Source: CATOSP01 sp965204715 (lineage in GTDB: Bacteria > Chloroflexota > Dehalococcoidia > Lucifugimonadales > UBA3495). From it: a stretch of DNA of 64,000 nt. The notes under the pieces were generated by a model. That model searched no databases. It worked only from the letters and a program-made list of their open reading frames with translations, and was not told where the DNA came from. A program made the translations under genes and the position numbers. The stretch is taken from positions 3,720,001 through 3,784,000 of the forward strand of contig OZ242009.1 of the NCBI GenBank assembly GCA_965204715.1, written 5' to 3'. Positions 43,561 to 52,881 of this stretch are shown here, in pieces. Within the stretch, counting starts at the first letter, position 1. Each line of letters opens with the position of its first letter.

Positions 43561-44349
43561 ATGAGCGACTCGAACAGCAACAACCAACCCATGCTTGAAG
43601 TCCACGACCTCCACGTCAAGGTAGCCGACTCGGGCATCCTCAACGGGATCGACTTCTCCGTCAACGCCGGGGAAGTGCACGCCATCATGGGACCCAACGG
43701 CTCCGGCAAGAGCACCCTGGCCAACGTCCTTGCCGGACGGCCCGATTATGAGGTCACAAGGGGCGAGGTCGTTTACCAGGGCCAGGATCTGCTGGCGATG
43801 GAACCGGAGGAGCGCGCCCGAGAGGGAGTATTCCTCGCCTTCCAGTACCCGGTGGAGCTTCCCGGCGTCCGTGCCTGGCAGTTCCTCAAGGCAGCGGTCG
43901 ACGCCCTCCGCGAGCATAACGGCGAGGAAGAGCTCAGCGCCCGCGAGTTCGACCGTATGCTCCGGGACAGGATCAAGATGGTGGAAATCGACCCGGACCT
44001 TGCCCGGCGTACCGTCAACGAGGGCTTCTCCGGCGGCGAGAAAAAGCGCAACGAGATTCTGCAAATGGCCATGCTGGAGCCGAAACTGGCGGTCTTGGAC
44101 GAGACCGACTCGGGCCTGGACATCGACGCCCTGCGGATCGTGGCCGACGGGGTGAACAAGCTGCGCAGCGACTCCAACGCCATCGTGCTGGTGACCCACT
44201 ACCAGCGGATGCTCAACTACATCACTCCCGATTTCGTTCACGTCCTGATGGACGGCCGCATAGTACGTTCCGGCGGCCCCGACCTGGCCCATGAACTGGA
44301 GGAGAAGGGCTACGACTGGATTCGGGAGTCCGTGGAATCCGGTCAGTAG
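43561..44349 (+). CDS. sufC: Fe-S cluster assembly ATPase SufC
   Basis: The 262-residue ABC-type ATPase has Walker A GPNGSGKST, the Q-loop FLAFQYPVELPGV, the signature FSGGEKKR, Walker B LAVLDETDSGLD and the H-loop VTHYQRML. These are SufC-specific variants. It binds SufB and SufD and drives conformational change for cluster assembly. It lies 108 bp after sufB and 24 bp before sufD. Confidence 0.97.
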   Translation: MSDSNSNNQPMLEVHDLHVKVADSGILNGIDFSVNAGEVHAIMGPNGSGKSTLANVLAGRPDYEVTRGEVVYQGQDLLAMEPEERAREGVFLAFQYPVELPGVRAWQFLKAAVDALREHNGEEELSAREFDRMLRDRIKMVEIDPDLARRTVNEGFSGGEKKRNEILQMAMLEPKLAVLDETDSGLDIDALRIVADGVNKLRSDSNAIVLVTHYQRMLNYITPDFVHVLMDGRIVRSGGPDLAHELEEKGYDWIRESVESGQ

Positions 44350-44373
44350 CCTGATGACGGTCAGCAACGTCTG

Positions 44374-45741
44374 ATGACAACATCCACCATACGATACCCA
44401 CGGTATCACGAAGACTTCCAGGCCCTTGCATCCGCCGGTCCCGGCCCGTCCTGGCTCGGCGACCTGCGCGCCGCAGCCTGGGAACGGTTCAACGAACTCG
44501 GTCTGCCCACGGCGCGGCGGGGCAACGAACGTTGGAAGTACACCAACCTCCGGCCCCTGGCGGCCATAACATTCGAGTCTCCGCAGGCCACGGACTCCGG
44601 CAGCGGACTGGACGCCGGAACCGTGCGCAGCCTGGCCCCCTGGGACGACGCATGGACCAACCTGGTCTTCGTGGACGGCAAGTTCACCGAAGCTCTCTCG
44701 ACCACCGCGCCGGGACAGGACGGGAACGTTTGCAGTGACCTGGCCTCAGCTTTGAGTGAAGATTCGGGAGCTATCCGCGATAACCTGGCCCGGCTGGCCC
44801 TATTCGACGACGATGCCTTCGCAGCCCTGAACACCGCCTTCACCAATGACGGCGCATTGGTCCAAGTGCCCGACAATGCCGTGTCCGCTTCTCCGGTCAA
44901 TCTGGTCTTCATCGCCACGGAAGGGCCACAGCCCCAGGTCACCCACCCCCGGACCCTTGTCCAGGTGGGGAGGAATGCACGGCTGACACTGGTGGAAAGC
45001 TACGTCAATCTGGCCGGTGGGAGAAACTTCACCAACGCTGTGCTGGAGATGGCAGTGGGCGAAGGCTCACATGTAGATCACTACCGCTTGCTGATGGACA
45101 CGCCCGACGGGTTCCATGTCGGCACCAGCCGGGTGCTGCAGGGGCAGGACAGCTCGGTGACTTCCTCCTCCTTCACCACCGGCGCTGCTATGGCCAGGAA
45201 CGATTTCCTGGTTACTCTGGACGCTCCGGGGGCATTCTGCGAGCTGAGGGGCCTCTACGCCACCACCGGAAGTCAGCACATCGACAACCTGATCAACATC
45301 GACCACGCCAAGCCCCACACCACCAGCCGGTTGTTCTACAAGGGAATCCTGTCCGGCAGGTCGCGGGCCGTCTTCGGCGGGACCGTGACGGTACGGAGAG
45401 ACGCCCAGAAGTCCGACTCCCGTCAGACCGACAAGAACCTGGTCCTGTCCCATGAGGCTGAGGTGGACAGCAAACCGTCCCTGCTGATATATGCCGACGA
45501 CGTTCAGTGCGGCCACGGGGCAACCGCCGGACACATAGATCAGGACACTCTCTTTTACATGCAGAGCCGGGGGCTGGACCGGGCCGCCGCCACCAGGATG
45601 CTCATTCAGGCGTTTGCCGCCGAAATAGTGGATACTGTTGGCGTGGAGCAGGTCCACGGATTCCTTGAAAGCGTCTTCGCAGATGCTGTTCCGTTTGAGA
45701 ACATCGCCCCATACCCAGCACGGGGCCGGAGCGGACGCTGA
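44374..45741 (+). CDS. sufD: Fe-S cluster assembly protein SufD
   Basis: The 455-residue protein is a SufB/SufD-family beta-helix protein with an N-terminal helical region (RRGNERWKYTNLRPL, typical SufD). Its core has TLVESYVNLAGGRNFTNAV, SRLFYKGILSGRSRAVFGG, then KSDSRQTDKNLVLS. QCGHGATAGHIDQDTLFYMQ followed by SRGLDRAAATRML is the SufD end. It pairs with SufB in the scaffold and helps supply iron. Position and length agree with the family. Confidence 0.96.
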   Translation: MTTSTIRYPRYHEDFQALASAGPGPSWLGDLRAAAWERFNELGLPTARRGNERWKYTNLRPLAAITFESPQATDSGSGLDAGTVRSLAPWDDAWTNLVFVDGKFTEALSTTAPGQDGNVCSDLASALSEDSGAIRDNLARLALFDDDAFAALNTAFTNDGALVQVPDNAVSASPVNLVFIATEGPQPQVTHPRTLVQVGRNARLTLVESYVNLAGGRNFTNAVLEMAVGEGSHVDHYRLLMDTPDGFHVGTSRVLQGQDSSVTSSSFTTGAAMARNDFLVTLDAPGAFCELRGLYATTGSQHIDNLINIDHAKPHTTSRLFYKGILSGRSRAVFGGTVTVRRDAQKSDSRQTDKNLVLSHEAEVDSKPSLLIYADDVQCGHGATAGHIDQDTLFYMQSRGLDRAAATRMLIQAFAAEIVDTVGVEQVHGFLESVFADAVPFENIAPYPARGRSGR

Positions 45742-45787
45742 TGATCCGCGTTTTCAGTGCAGAATCGGTCGTATTCGGGGGGAGACC

Positions 45788-47059
45788 ATGACCACCGGCA
45801 GCCCATTGGATCATAGACCGGTCATCGGCCCTGGAGTGGATGTTGAAAAGGTGCGGACGGATTTCCCCGCGCTGCACCAGATGATCAACGGGAAACCTCT
45901 GGTCTACCTGGACAACGCTTCCACCACCCAGAAGCCCCAGGCTGTCATCGATACCCTGGTGCAGTATTACACCCTCGACAATTCCAACGTTCACCGGGGC
46001 GTCCACACCCTGAGCCAGCGGGCCACCGACCATTACGAAGAAGCCCGCGCCAAAGTCCGCAGGTTCATCAACGCAGAAACGGACGAGGAAATCATCTACG
46101 TCCGCGGCACCACTGAGGGCATCAACCTTGTCGCACAGACCTTCGGCAGGGAGAACGTCGGGGAAGGCGACGACATAATTGTCACCGCGATGGAGCACCA
46201 CTCCAACATCGTCCCCTGGCAAATCCTTTGCCAGGAGCGCGGAGCGAACCTGAAGGTAATCCCCATCACCGAACAGGGCGAGCTGGTGATGGAGGAATAC
46301 GAGAGACTGCTGGGTCCTCGAACCAAGCTGGTGTCCATCGTCCACCAGTCCAACGCCCTGGGAACCGTCAACCCGGCCAAGCAGATTGTCGACATGGCGC
46401 ACAGCCTGGGCATCCCCGTGCTGGTGGACGGCGCTCAATCGGCCCCTCACATGGCCATTGATGTGCAGGAACTGGGGTGCGACTTCTTCGCCCTTTCCGG
46501 GCACAAGCTCTATGGACCCACTGGCATCGGGGTCCTCTATGGCCGGGCCGGCCTGCTGAACGCTATGCCCCCGTATCAGGGCGGCGGCGAGATGATCAAG
46601 TCGGTCACCTTCGAGAAGACTATCTACAACGACCTGCCCCACAAGTTCGAGGCCGGAACCCCGGACATCTCCGGGGCAATTGGGCTGGGCACGGCCATCG
46701 ACTACATCTCCAACCTGGGGATGGACAACATCTACAACTACGAGCGCGAGCTGCTGGAGTACGGCACGCAGCGCCTGTCCGCCATCGAGGGGCTGCAAAT
46801 CATCGGCACGGCGCGGGAGAAGGCAGGGGTGCTGTCCTTCGTGATGGAGGGGATCCATCCCCACGACATTGGTACTATTCTGGACACTGAGGGAATCGCC
46901 GTGCGCACCGGCCACCACTGCGCCCAGCCTGTTATGGACCGGTACGAGATTCCCGCCACCGCCAGGGCATCCCTCGCTCTTTACAACACCAGGGAAGAGA
47001 TAGACGCCCTGGTCAGGGGAATCGACCGTACCCTAGAGGTCTTCGGAAGAGGTCTTTAG
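45788..47059 (+). CDS. sufS: cysteine desulfurase SufS
   Basis: The 423-residue pyridoxal-phosphate enzyme carries K240 in SGHKLYGP and the catalytic C378 in RTGHHCAQP, both standard for SufS group II desulfurases. NVHRGVHTLSQRAT and EHHSNIVPWQ are further landmarks. It takes sulfur from cysteine as a persulfide and passes it to SufU. The start at 45788 has GGGGGAGA upstream and excludes an in-frame extension inside sufD. The stop lies three bases before sufU. Confidence 0.97.
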   Translation: MTTGSPLDHRPVIGPGVDVEKVRTDFPALHQMINGKPLVYLDNASTTQKPQAVIDTLVQYYTLDNSNVHRGVHTLSQRATDHYEEARAKVRRFINAETDEEIIYVRGTTEGINLVAQTFGRENVGEGDDIIVTAMEHHSNIVPWQILCQERGANLKVIPITEQGELVMEEYERLLGPRTKLVSIVHQSNALGTVNPAKQIVDMAHSLGIPVLVDGAQSAPHMAIDVQELGCDFFALSGHKLYGPTGIGVLYGRAGLLNAMPPYQGGGEMIKSVTFEKTIYNDLPHKFEAGTPDISGAIGLGTAIDYISNLGMDNIYNYERELLEYGTQRLSAIEGLQIIGTAREKAGVLSFVMEGIHPHDIGTILDTEGIAVRTGHHCAQPVMDRYEIPATARASLALYNTREEIDALVRGIDRTLEVFGRGL

Positions 47060-47062
47060 TCA

Positions 47063-47512
47063 ATGCCAGACCTGAGCGAGCTTTACCAGGAAATCCTGCT
47101 GGAACACAACAACAAACCCCGGAACTTCTACAAGCTGGAGGACGCCGACCGTACCGCTGACGGCTTCAACCCCCTCTGCGGTGACAAGATTGCCCTCTAC
47201 CTGAAGCTGAATGGCGGCGTAATCAGCGACGTCGGGTTCCAGGGTTCCGGCTGCGCCATCTCCAGGGCTTCCGCCTCGATGCTCACTCAGAGCGTCAAGG
47301 GGCGCAGCGTGGAGCGGGCCGGGGAGATATTCGACGCCTTCCACCGGATGCTTACCGAACCTGGCGAGGAACCGGACTACGATACCCTGGAAGACCTGGA
47401 GAGTTTGGCCGGGGTGGCCGAATTTCCAACGCGCATCAAGTGTGCTATTCTCCCCTGGCACACGCTCAAGGCCGCCCTCCAGGGCAGCCAGGAATCCGTT
47501 ACCACGGAGTGA
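47063..47512 (+). CDS. sufU: SufU zinc-dependent sulfurtransferase
   Basis: The 149-residue protein has the SufU zinc site: C39 with D41 in NPLCGDKI, C64 in GSGCAISRASAS and C127 in RIKCAILPW. The 18-residue insertion typical of SufU against IscU is present. In SufS/SufU systems it accepts persulfide sulfur from SufS. It starts three bases after the sufS stop, so the genes are coupled. A second SufU-like gene lies 400 bp downstream. Confidence 0.95.
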   Translation: MPDLSELYQEILLEHNNKPRNFYKLEDADRTADGFNPLCGDKIALYLKLNGGVISDVGFQGSGCAISRASASMLTQSVKGRSVERAGEIFDAFHRMLTEPGEEPDYDTLEDLESLAGVAEFPTRIKCAILPWHTLKAALQGSQESVTTE

Positions 47513-47603
47513 GACCTGTTCCCCGGCAGGGCGCTCATACAGGTAGCTGGGCCATTCCCCGGCCGGCAACTGGATTCTGTGGATGTGAGGACGTGAGGAG
47601 GAT

Positions 47604-47855
47604 ATGGGCAAAGAGGTCTGGGTTGTCACCACAAACTTGCAAATATACCCGGTGATCGAGGATGAATCCCGTATTGTCGGGGTTTTTTCAAGCAGGGAGA
47701 AGGCCGAGGAAGCCGGACGGGATACCGTCGCCTCGTTCCCCGGCGCTGACCTTCACCCCGACATCAAGTTCGGCACTGAAGTACACTGCTACCGATTGGA
47801 TGATCTGCTGACAAACCCCTATGCGGATGACTTTCGAGACTGTCCAATAGAATGA
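47604..47855 (+). CDS. small hypothetical protein between the two sufU genes
   Basis: I do not recognise this 83-residue protein. GAGGAGG directly before the ATG and good codon structure support translation. It starts MGKEVWVVTTNLQIYPVIED, has VGVFSSREKAEEAGRDTVA, an amphipathic helix pattern, and ends with an acidic tail. The predicted fold is a compact beta-alpha-beta unit without cysteines or metal motifs, so it is probably not itself a cluster protein. Its place between two sufU genes hints at a role near Fe-S assembly. Confidence 0.65.
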   Translation: MGKEVWVVTTNLQIYPVIEDESRIVGVFSSREKAEEAGRDTVASFPGADLHPDIKFGTEVHCYRLDDLLTNPYADDFRDCPIE

Positions 47856-47913
47856 AACGGGATCTTGAGCGAAAGTCTCAAAGACTCCAATCCCATCGAA
47901 AACCTTTGAGGCC

Positions 47914-48378
47914 ATGCCAGACGTTCCGGATGTAACCCTCGACGGACTCTACGGCCAGATGGTCCTCGACCATTGCCGCAACCCCAGGAACAGTGACCCA
48001 CTGGGCGATGCAGACGTGGAGGCCGAGGAGTTCAACCCCTTCTGCGGCGACCGCGTGGTCTACCAGCTAAAGCTGGACCAGTCCGGGCGAGTTTCCGGTG
48101 CAAGCGCCAGGTCGGAAGGTTGCTCCATAATCCGCGCTTCGGCGTCGATGATGGCCGAACTGTCCACTGGCAGGACGCTGCCGGAATTGCAAGCCCTTTC
48201 TGACCGTGTGAGAGAAATGATGCAAGGACGCGGCATCGGCGACGGGCCCGCCGCGGACCTGGGAGACCTGCACGCGCTGCAAGCGGTCAGGCGATACCCA
48301 GTGCGCATCAAGTGCGCCCTGCTCCCATGGACGGCCCTGGAAGTTGGCGTGGAAACGTTTCTGGCCTGTCGGGGCTGA
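47914..48378 (+). CDS. second SufU-like protein
   Basis: The 154-residue protein has the same layout as SufU: C44 and D46 in NPFCGDRVV, C70 in SEGCSIIRASAS and C134 in RIKCALLPW. It starts DGLYGQMVLDHCRNPRN as in the family. It differs from the first copy in most other positions, so duplication is old or the copy was acquired. Both keep every zinc ligand and could be active. It is convergent with the DinB-like gene. Confidence 0.88.
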   Translation: MPDVPDVTLDGLYGQMVLDHCRNPRNSDPLGDADVEAEEFNPFCGDRVVYQLKLDQSGRVSGASARSEGCSIIRASASMMAELSTGRTLPELQALSDRVREMMQGRGIGDGPAADLGDLHALQAVRRYPVRIKCALLPWTALEVGVETFLACRG

Positions 48379-48439
48379 GAAAGTATCTCAACACCGGACC
48401 ACCCAATGTGTCCCGCTTTGGCGCAGTGGAATTTCGCCC

Positions 48440-48943
48440 CTATGAGGCGCGCAGCAGCCCTCGCAGGTATGCGATGTGGCCTTGGTGCTGGTACAACTCG
48501 CCAACGATCTGACGGCAGATCGCGCCGACGGACATTTCCGGCCGTTGCTCCCTGGGAACCATCGCGTAGTCGTCGGCAGTCAGGTCCTGGAGGTACTCAA
48601 GGGTCCCGGCGCGGACTGCCGCCCCATACCTCAGCAACTCCGCCAGGTCCAGAGCCGGGAACTGGGCCACTTGCTCCTGAGTGTGACCAAAGCCGTTGTC
48701 GCGGGTGGGAAGCCCGAATTTCTCGTTCCACCCGTCCCGCTCCCATATCTCCAGCTTGCGCTGGATGAAGAACTGGAACCACATGTCTTCCACCCGGAGC
48801 ATGTGCCACAGTATCCAGCCGATAGGGTTGGCCTCCGGTCCGGCTCGCCATGTAAGCTCTTCCGGGGTCAGACCATCCAGCGCCTCTGCCAAAAGTTCCT
48901 GCTCCTTCTCCAGGGCGTCCGCGATGAACTCATTAAGTTCCAT
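48440..48943 (-). CDS. DinB-like four-helix protein
   Basis: The 167-residue protein matches the DinB/YfiT superfamily. It starts MELNEFIADALEKEQELL, then has the metal His in ILWHMLRVEDMWF and the closing pair in YQHQGHIAYLRGLL. These bind a divalent metal in a four-helix bundle, often as thiol transferases. The start at 48943 has GGAGG eight bases upstream; longer in-frame starts do not. No substrate clue comes from its neighbours. Confidence 0.87.
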   Translation of the reverse strand: MELNEFIADALEKEQELLAEALDGLTPEELTWRAGPEANPIGWILWHMLRVEDMWFQFFIQRKLEIWERDGWNEKFGLPTRDNGFGHTQEQVAQFPALDLAELLRYGAAVRAGTLEYLQDLTADDYAMVPREQRPEMSVGAICRQIVGELYQHQGHIAYLRGLLRAS

Positions 48944-49139
48944 TGCAACAGGCCTCCTTATGGAGTGATCAGCGGAAACATTAACACGAAGGGAGACTAT
49001 TTTCATCCATGTCCGCGCCTGACCCACATCCATCAAGCCCCCTGCCATGATCGCTCCGGTGTGCTAAACTCCATCTGGCCGTTGGCGGGCTGCTGAGTCA
49101 GCCTGTGCGCCGTCACACAGTCAAGCAAGGAGCCGGTAC

Positions 49140-50207
49140 ATGGCCGAATCCCTGATAACGGATGAAGTCCGCGCCCTGATCGGGCAGGAGACCGAGCCGG
49201 AGCGCAACCGGTTCCCCATCAGCGACGAGATGGCTTTTGACGTGGCAGACTCCATCCAGGACCCCAACCCCCTGTACGTCGATGCGGAATACGCAGGGCG
49301 TAGCAGGTTTGGCGGCCTTCTCTGCCCGCCGCTGGCCACATGGAAGGATATCGGCCCGCCCATCGGGTATTTCGGCGCGGGGCAGGACTGGCACTTCGAG
49401 GTGCCCTTGCCCTTCAACAGCTACGGACTGAACGGGGGCTCCGACTGGCAGTTCCTGTCTCCTTCATACGTGGGCCTGTGGATTACCCGCCGGTTCCGTA
49501 TTCTGGACATCTATGAGAAGCAGGGACGCTCCGGGCCGCTGGTATTCGTGGTGCGGCAGGAGATACAGACCGGACAGGACGGCCAGGTGATCAACCAGGC
49601 GGAACGGGTCAGCATTCATCGGGCCTTGCCCGTGGGTGACGAACCTACGGAAGCGGCCAACGTGCGTGATGACCTGGTGACCGTGGAAGTGTCGCCGCCC
49701 TCTCCAGCGGAGGTGCTCACCCGGCCTGACGCCACTCCCGCGCCCCACCGCTATTATGAGGACATATCGGTGGGCATGGAACTGCCCCCGGTGGTCAAGG
49801 GTCCTCTTACCACTACCCACCTGGTCCGCTGGGCGGCGGCCAACGGCAACTACGCCCGTATTCACTGGGACCTGCCCTTCGCCCAACTGCGCCAGGGGTT
49901 GGCCAACGTGGTGGTCAACGGTTCGCTCAAGAACCAGTATCTGGGCCAGTTGATGACCGGGTTCGCCGGCGACGAGGGCTGGTTCAAGCGGTTTTACGTG
50001 GAGCACCGGGGCATGGACTTCCCCGGCGACGTGATAACAGCGTCCGGAGCCGTCACCGGCAAGGAGGAGCGGGACGGTTACGGCCATGTGTATTGCCAGG
50101 TCGCCCTGCGCAATAGCCGGGGCGAGCAGACTGCCTCGGGGCACGGCACGGTGGTCCTGCCCAAGCGCGGCCAGACCCTGCCCCTGGCATGGGATGCGGA
50201 GGACTGA
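49140..50207 (+). CDS. MaoC-like hydratase, double hot-dog
   Basis: The 355-residue protein has two hot-dog domains. The first, FPISDEMAFDVADSIQDPNPLYVDAEYAG then SRFGGLLCPPL, is the MaoC N-terminal domain. The second, TTHLVRWAAANGNYARIHWD, is a hydratase-type motif with the Asn/His region. MaoC-type enzymes hydrate enoyl-CoA. The stop overlaps the start of the following CoA-transferase by one base (TGATG), and that gene is coupled the same way to a third, so the three act together on one CoA ester. Confidence 0.85.
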   Translation: MAESLITDEVRALIGQETEPERNRFPISDEMAFDVADSIQDPNPLYVDAEYAGRSRFGGLLCPPLATWKDIGPPIGYFGAGQDWHFEVPLPFNSYGLNGGSDWQFLSPSYVGLWITRRFRILDIYEKQGRSGPLVFVVRQEIQTGQDGQVINQAERVSIHRALPVGDEPTEAANVRDDLVTVEVSPPSPAEVLTRPDATPAPHRYYEDISVGMELPPVVKGPLTTTHLVRWAAANGNYARIHWDLPFAQLRQGLANVVVNGSLKNQYLGQLMTGFAGDEGWFKRFYVEHRGMDFPGDVITASGAVTGKEERDGYGHVYCQVALRNSRGEQTASGHGTVVLPKRGQTLPLAWDAED

Positions 50208-51403
50208 TGGCCCTCGGTCTGCTGGAAGGCATCCGCGTTCTGGACCTGGGTCCCGAGATTGCCGCCCCTTTCTGCGCCCGGCTCCTGGCCGACTACGGCG
50301 CAGACGCGGTCAAGGTGGAGCCCCCGGGTGAGGGAGACCCGGCCCGGCGCATGAGCCCTTTCGCCGGGGACGAGCCTCACCCGGAGCGCAGCATCCCTTT
50401 CCTGTACCTAAACACCAACAAACGGGGCGTCACCCTGGACATATCATGCGAGTCCGGACGGGAGGTCTGGATCAGCCTGCTCCGGGAAGCAGACGTTGTC
50501 GTCCACGGCTTCCCGCCGGAGCAGGCTGACAGCCTTGGTCTGAACTTCGATTCCCTGGCCCGGGTAAATCCGGGGCTGGTGGTCACCTCGATCACCGCCT
50601 TTGGGATGACCGGCCCATACCGCGACTTCTCCGCCACTGACATCGTCATCTGCGCCATGAGCGGCCTGATGTACCACTCCGGCGACTCGGACCGAGAGCC
50701 TCTGCGCAACTCCCTGAACCAGTCCCTCTACGTGGCGGGGGCAAACGCCGCCGTCGCCACCGTTGCCGCCCTGTTCCACCGCATGGCCACCGGCATGGGC
50801 CAGCAAGTGGACGTTTCGGCGGCGGAATGCCTCGCCACCCACCTGGTGCAGGCAGTCCCGTTCTACGACTACATGGGAGCAATCAAGGGGCGTCGTCCGG
50901 TGCGTGGTTCAGGCTTCGAGGAGCTTATGCCCGCCCGTGACGGCTATGTCGTCCCATCGGTCCAGGGTTCCCAGCCCTGGTCAACGGTGGCCGAACTGAT
51001 CGGACTGGAGGCGTTGCAGCAGGAGAAGTTCGCCTCGGGCGCGGGGCGGGTCGAGCATGGCGAGGAACTGAAGGCCCTGCTGATTGAGGGGCTGTCAAAG
51101 TGGGACCGCAAGCCCCTGTTCCAGGCGTCCGGGGAGCGGCGGCTCGTCTTCGGGATGGCCCAGGACGCCGGAGACCTGTTCGATTGCCCCCAACTGCGGG
51201 AGCGGGGCTTCTACGTCGAGGTTGACCATCCCGCTGCGGGCGTTGCCGAATACCCCGGCATGGGGCCAGGACTTTCGGAAGGACCATTTGAAGTCCGCTA
51301 CCCTGCGCCGCTCCTGGGCCAGCACAACCGGGAGGTCTACAGGGAGGAACTGGGCTATAGCAACGAGCAATTGAATGTGCTGCAAGAGTCGGGGGCCATC
51401 TGA
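50207..51403 (+). CDS. CaiB/BaiF family CoA-transferase (second copy in window)
   Basis: The 398-residue protein begins LGLLEGIRVLDLGPEIAAPF and carries the catalytic Asp at D145 in FSATDIVICAMSG. VVVHGFPPEQADSLGL and LNTNKRGVTLDI are class III CoA-transferase blocks. It moves CoA between carboxylic acids. The ATG shares a base with the preceding stop, and GCGGAGGA precedes it. It is followed by a second family member coupled the same way, so the two may form a heterodimer. Confidence 0.9.
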   Translation: MALGLLEGIRVLDLGPEIAAPFCARLLADYGADAVKVEPPGEGDPARRMSPFAGDEPHPERSIPFLYLNTNKRGVTLDISCESGREVWISLLREADVVVHGFPPEQADSLGLNFDSLARVNPGLVVTSITAFGMTGPYRDFSATDIVICAMSGLMYHSGDSDREPLRNSLNQSLYVAGANAAVATVAALFHRMATGMGQQVDVSAAECLATHLVQAVPFYDYMGAIKGRRPVRGSGFEELMPARDGYVVPSVQGSQPWSTVAELIGLEALQQEKFASGAGRVEHGEELKALLIEGLSKWDRKPLFQASGERRLVFGMAQDAGDLFDCPQLRERGFYVEVDHPAAGVAEYPGMGPGLSEGPFEVRYPAPLLGQHNREVYREELGYSNEQLNVLQESGAI

Positions 51404-52881
51404 TGGCAAACGGGCCTTTGACAGGAATCAGGGTAGTTGATCTCAGCCGCGTTTTCGCCATGCCTTTTGCCGCATCGTACATGGCCGACATGGGGGCTGA
51501 GGTCATCAAGATTGATACCGGCGACACCCGGTTCATGGACACCACCCGCATCCTCAATGGCCCCTACCCGGACAACGACCCCGGCGAGCTGTACTGGGAG
51601 CAGGGCGGCACCTTCCAGACTCTGAACCGGGGCAAGCGCAGCCTGACTCTCGACCTGCGTTCCGAAGCCGCCATAGAGGTGCTGAAGGACCTCATCCGGC
51701 TCAGCGACGTGGTCATGGAGAACTTCACCCCCAGGGTGATGCGGCGTTTCCGCCTCGACTACAACAGCCTGAAATCGGTCAAGCCAGACCTGATCATGGT
51801 CTCCAACACCGGCTATGGGCACTCCGGCCCCTGGAGCAACTTCGGGGCAATGGCCTCAGCCCTGGAGCCGACCCACGGCTCCGGCGCGTTCACCGGGTAT
51901 CTCCCTGCCGGGCCGCAGTCCCGTTCCGCCGCTCCCGGCCCGGCTGCAGGGTCCCCCTTCCCCTCTCCTTCCGCCCCATGGCCTGTCTCCTCCGGGGAAA
52001 CCGATGGCCGGCCCGCATCGGCGGACGTGCCCAACAAGATGGGTAACTCCTACACCGACTTTCTGGCCTGCTTGACCGCGGAACTTGCGGTTTTGGCCTC
52101 GCTGATGCACCGGGCGCGGACCGGTAGGGGGATGTGGATCGACCTGGCCATGTACCAGGTGGGCGTGTCCTTCCTCGGAGAGGGCGTCCTGGACTACGCC
52201 TACAACAGACGCAGGACACGCCGGATAGGGAACCGTCACGAAGGCATGGCCCCTCATGGTTGCTACCCATGCCGCGGCGAGGACGAGTGGGCCGTCATCG
52301 CCGTGCGCGACGAAGCCGACTGGCAATCTCTGTGCCGGGTCATGGAGAAACCGTCCCTGGCAACGGAATCCCGGTTCGCCAGCGCCGAGTCGCGGCTGCG
52401 GCATCAGTGGCAGTTGGACGACATCGTGTCCCGGTGGACATCCACGCTGGGCCAGTACGAGGTGATGGACCGGCTGCAGGCCGTCGGCGTTCCCGCGGGG
52501 CCGGTGCTGAACGCCAGGGGATTGCTGACCGATCCCCACATCCGGGCAAGGGGCCTGCTCGAAGGGGTGGAACATCCGGCGGAAACCGGCCTGGGACACC
52601 GGGAATACCTGGGCCGGGGCTGGAAACTGTCAGGCTCGGAGGTCAAGATGCACGGCCCGGCCCCCATGCTGGGCGAGGCCAACGAGTACGTCCTTGGAGA
52701 GATTATGGGCCTGGATGCTGCGGAGATTCAGAGCCTCCGCGATTCCGGGACCATCGGGGAGACCGCCGTGGGGGCCCGCATCCCCGAGGCGCCGTCGCTG
52801 GAACGCCAGGTCGAACTGGGCTGGACGGTATCCTACGACCCGGACTTCCGGCAGATTCTGGGAGGCCCTGGCCCGGCCTGA
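51403..52881 (+). CDS. CaiB/BaiF family protein lacking the catalytic Asp, with a low-complexity insertion
   Basis: The 492-residue protein begins LTGIRVVDLSRVFAMPF and keeps the fold marks VVMENFTPRVMRRFRLDY and GNSYTDFLACLTAEL. The catalytic Asp of the family (D139 and D145 in the other two) is A151 in NFGAMASALE, so it may not bind CoA covalently. A Pro/Ser/Ala-rich segment at about 169-209 interrupts the domain and coincides with a dispersed DNA repeat. It is coupled to the upstream CoA-transferase and could be its regulatory or structural partner. The stop overlaps the convergent nucleoside hydrolase gene. Confidence 0.85.
   Translation: MANGPLTGIRVVDLSRVFAMPFAASYMADMGAEVIKIDTGDTRFMDTTRILNGPYPDNDPGELYWEQGGTFQTLNRGKRSLTLDLRSEAAIEVLKDLIRLSDVVMENFTPRVMRRFRLDYNSLKSVKPDLIMVSNTGYGHSGPWSNFGAMASALEPTHGSGAFTGYLPAGPQSRSAAPGPAAGSPFPSPSAPWPVSSGETDGRPASADVPNKMGNSYTDFLACLTAELAVLASLMHRARTGRGMWIDLAMYQVGVSFLGEGVLDYAYNRRRTRRIGNRHEGMAPHGCYPCRGEDEWAVIAVRDEADWQSLCRVMEKPSLATESRFASAESRLRHQWQLDDIVSRWTSTLGQYEVMDRLQAVGVPAGPVLNARGLLTDPHIRARGLLEGVEHPAETGLGHREYLGRGWKLSGSEVKMHGPAPMLGEANEYVLGEIMGLDAAEIQSLRDSGTIGETAVGARIPEAPSLERQVELGWTVSYDPDFRQILGGPGPA
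51909..51972. repeat. dispersed repeat, copy 1 (inside CoA-transferase gene)
   Basis: GGGCCGCAGTCCCGTTCCGC then CGCTCCCGGCCC aligns with the copies at 55601-55664 and 63643-63690, about 70-77% identical, largely ungapped. Here it encodes part of an extra Pro/Ser/Ala-rich segment of the protein. Confidence 0.6.

Noticed and set aside
42271..44409. 712-codon open frame on the minus strand across sufB and sufC
   Set aside because: It lies opposite two certain genes and its product is rich in Val, Gly, His and Asp without motifs, as expected from the antisense of GC-rich codons.
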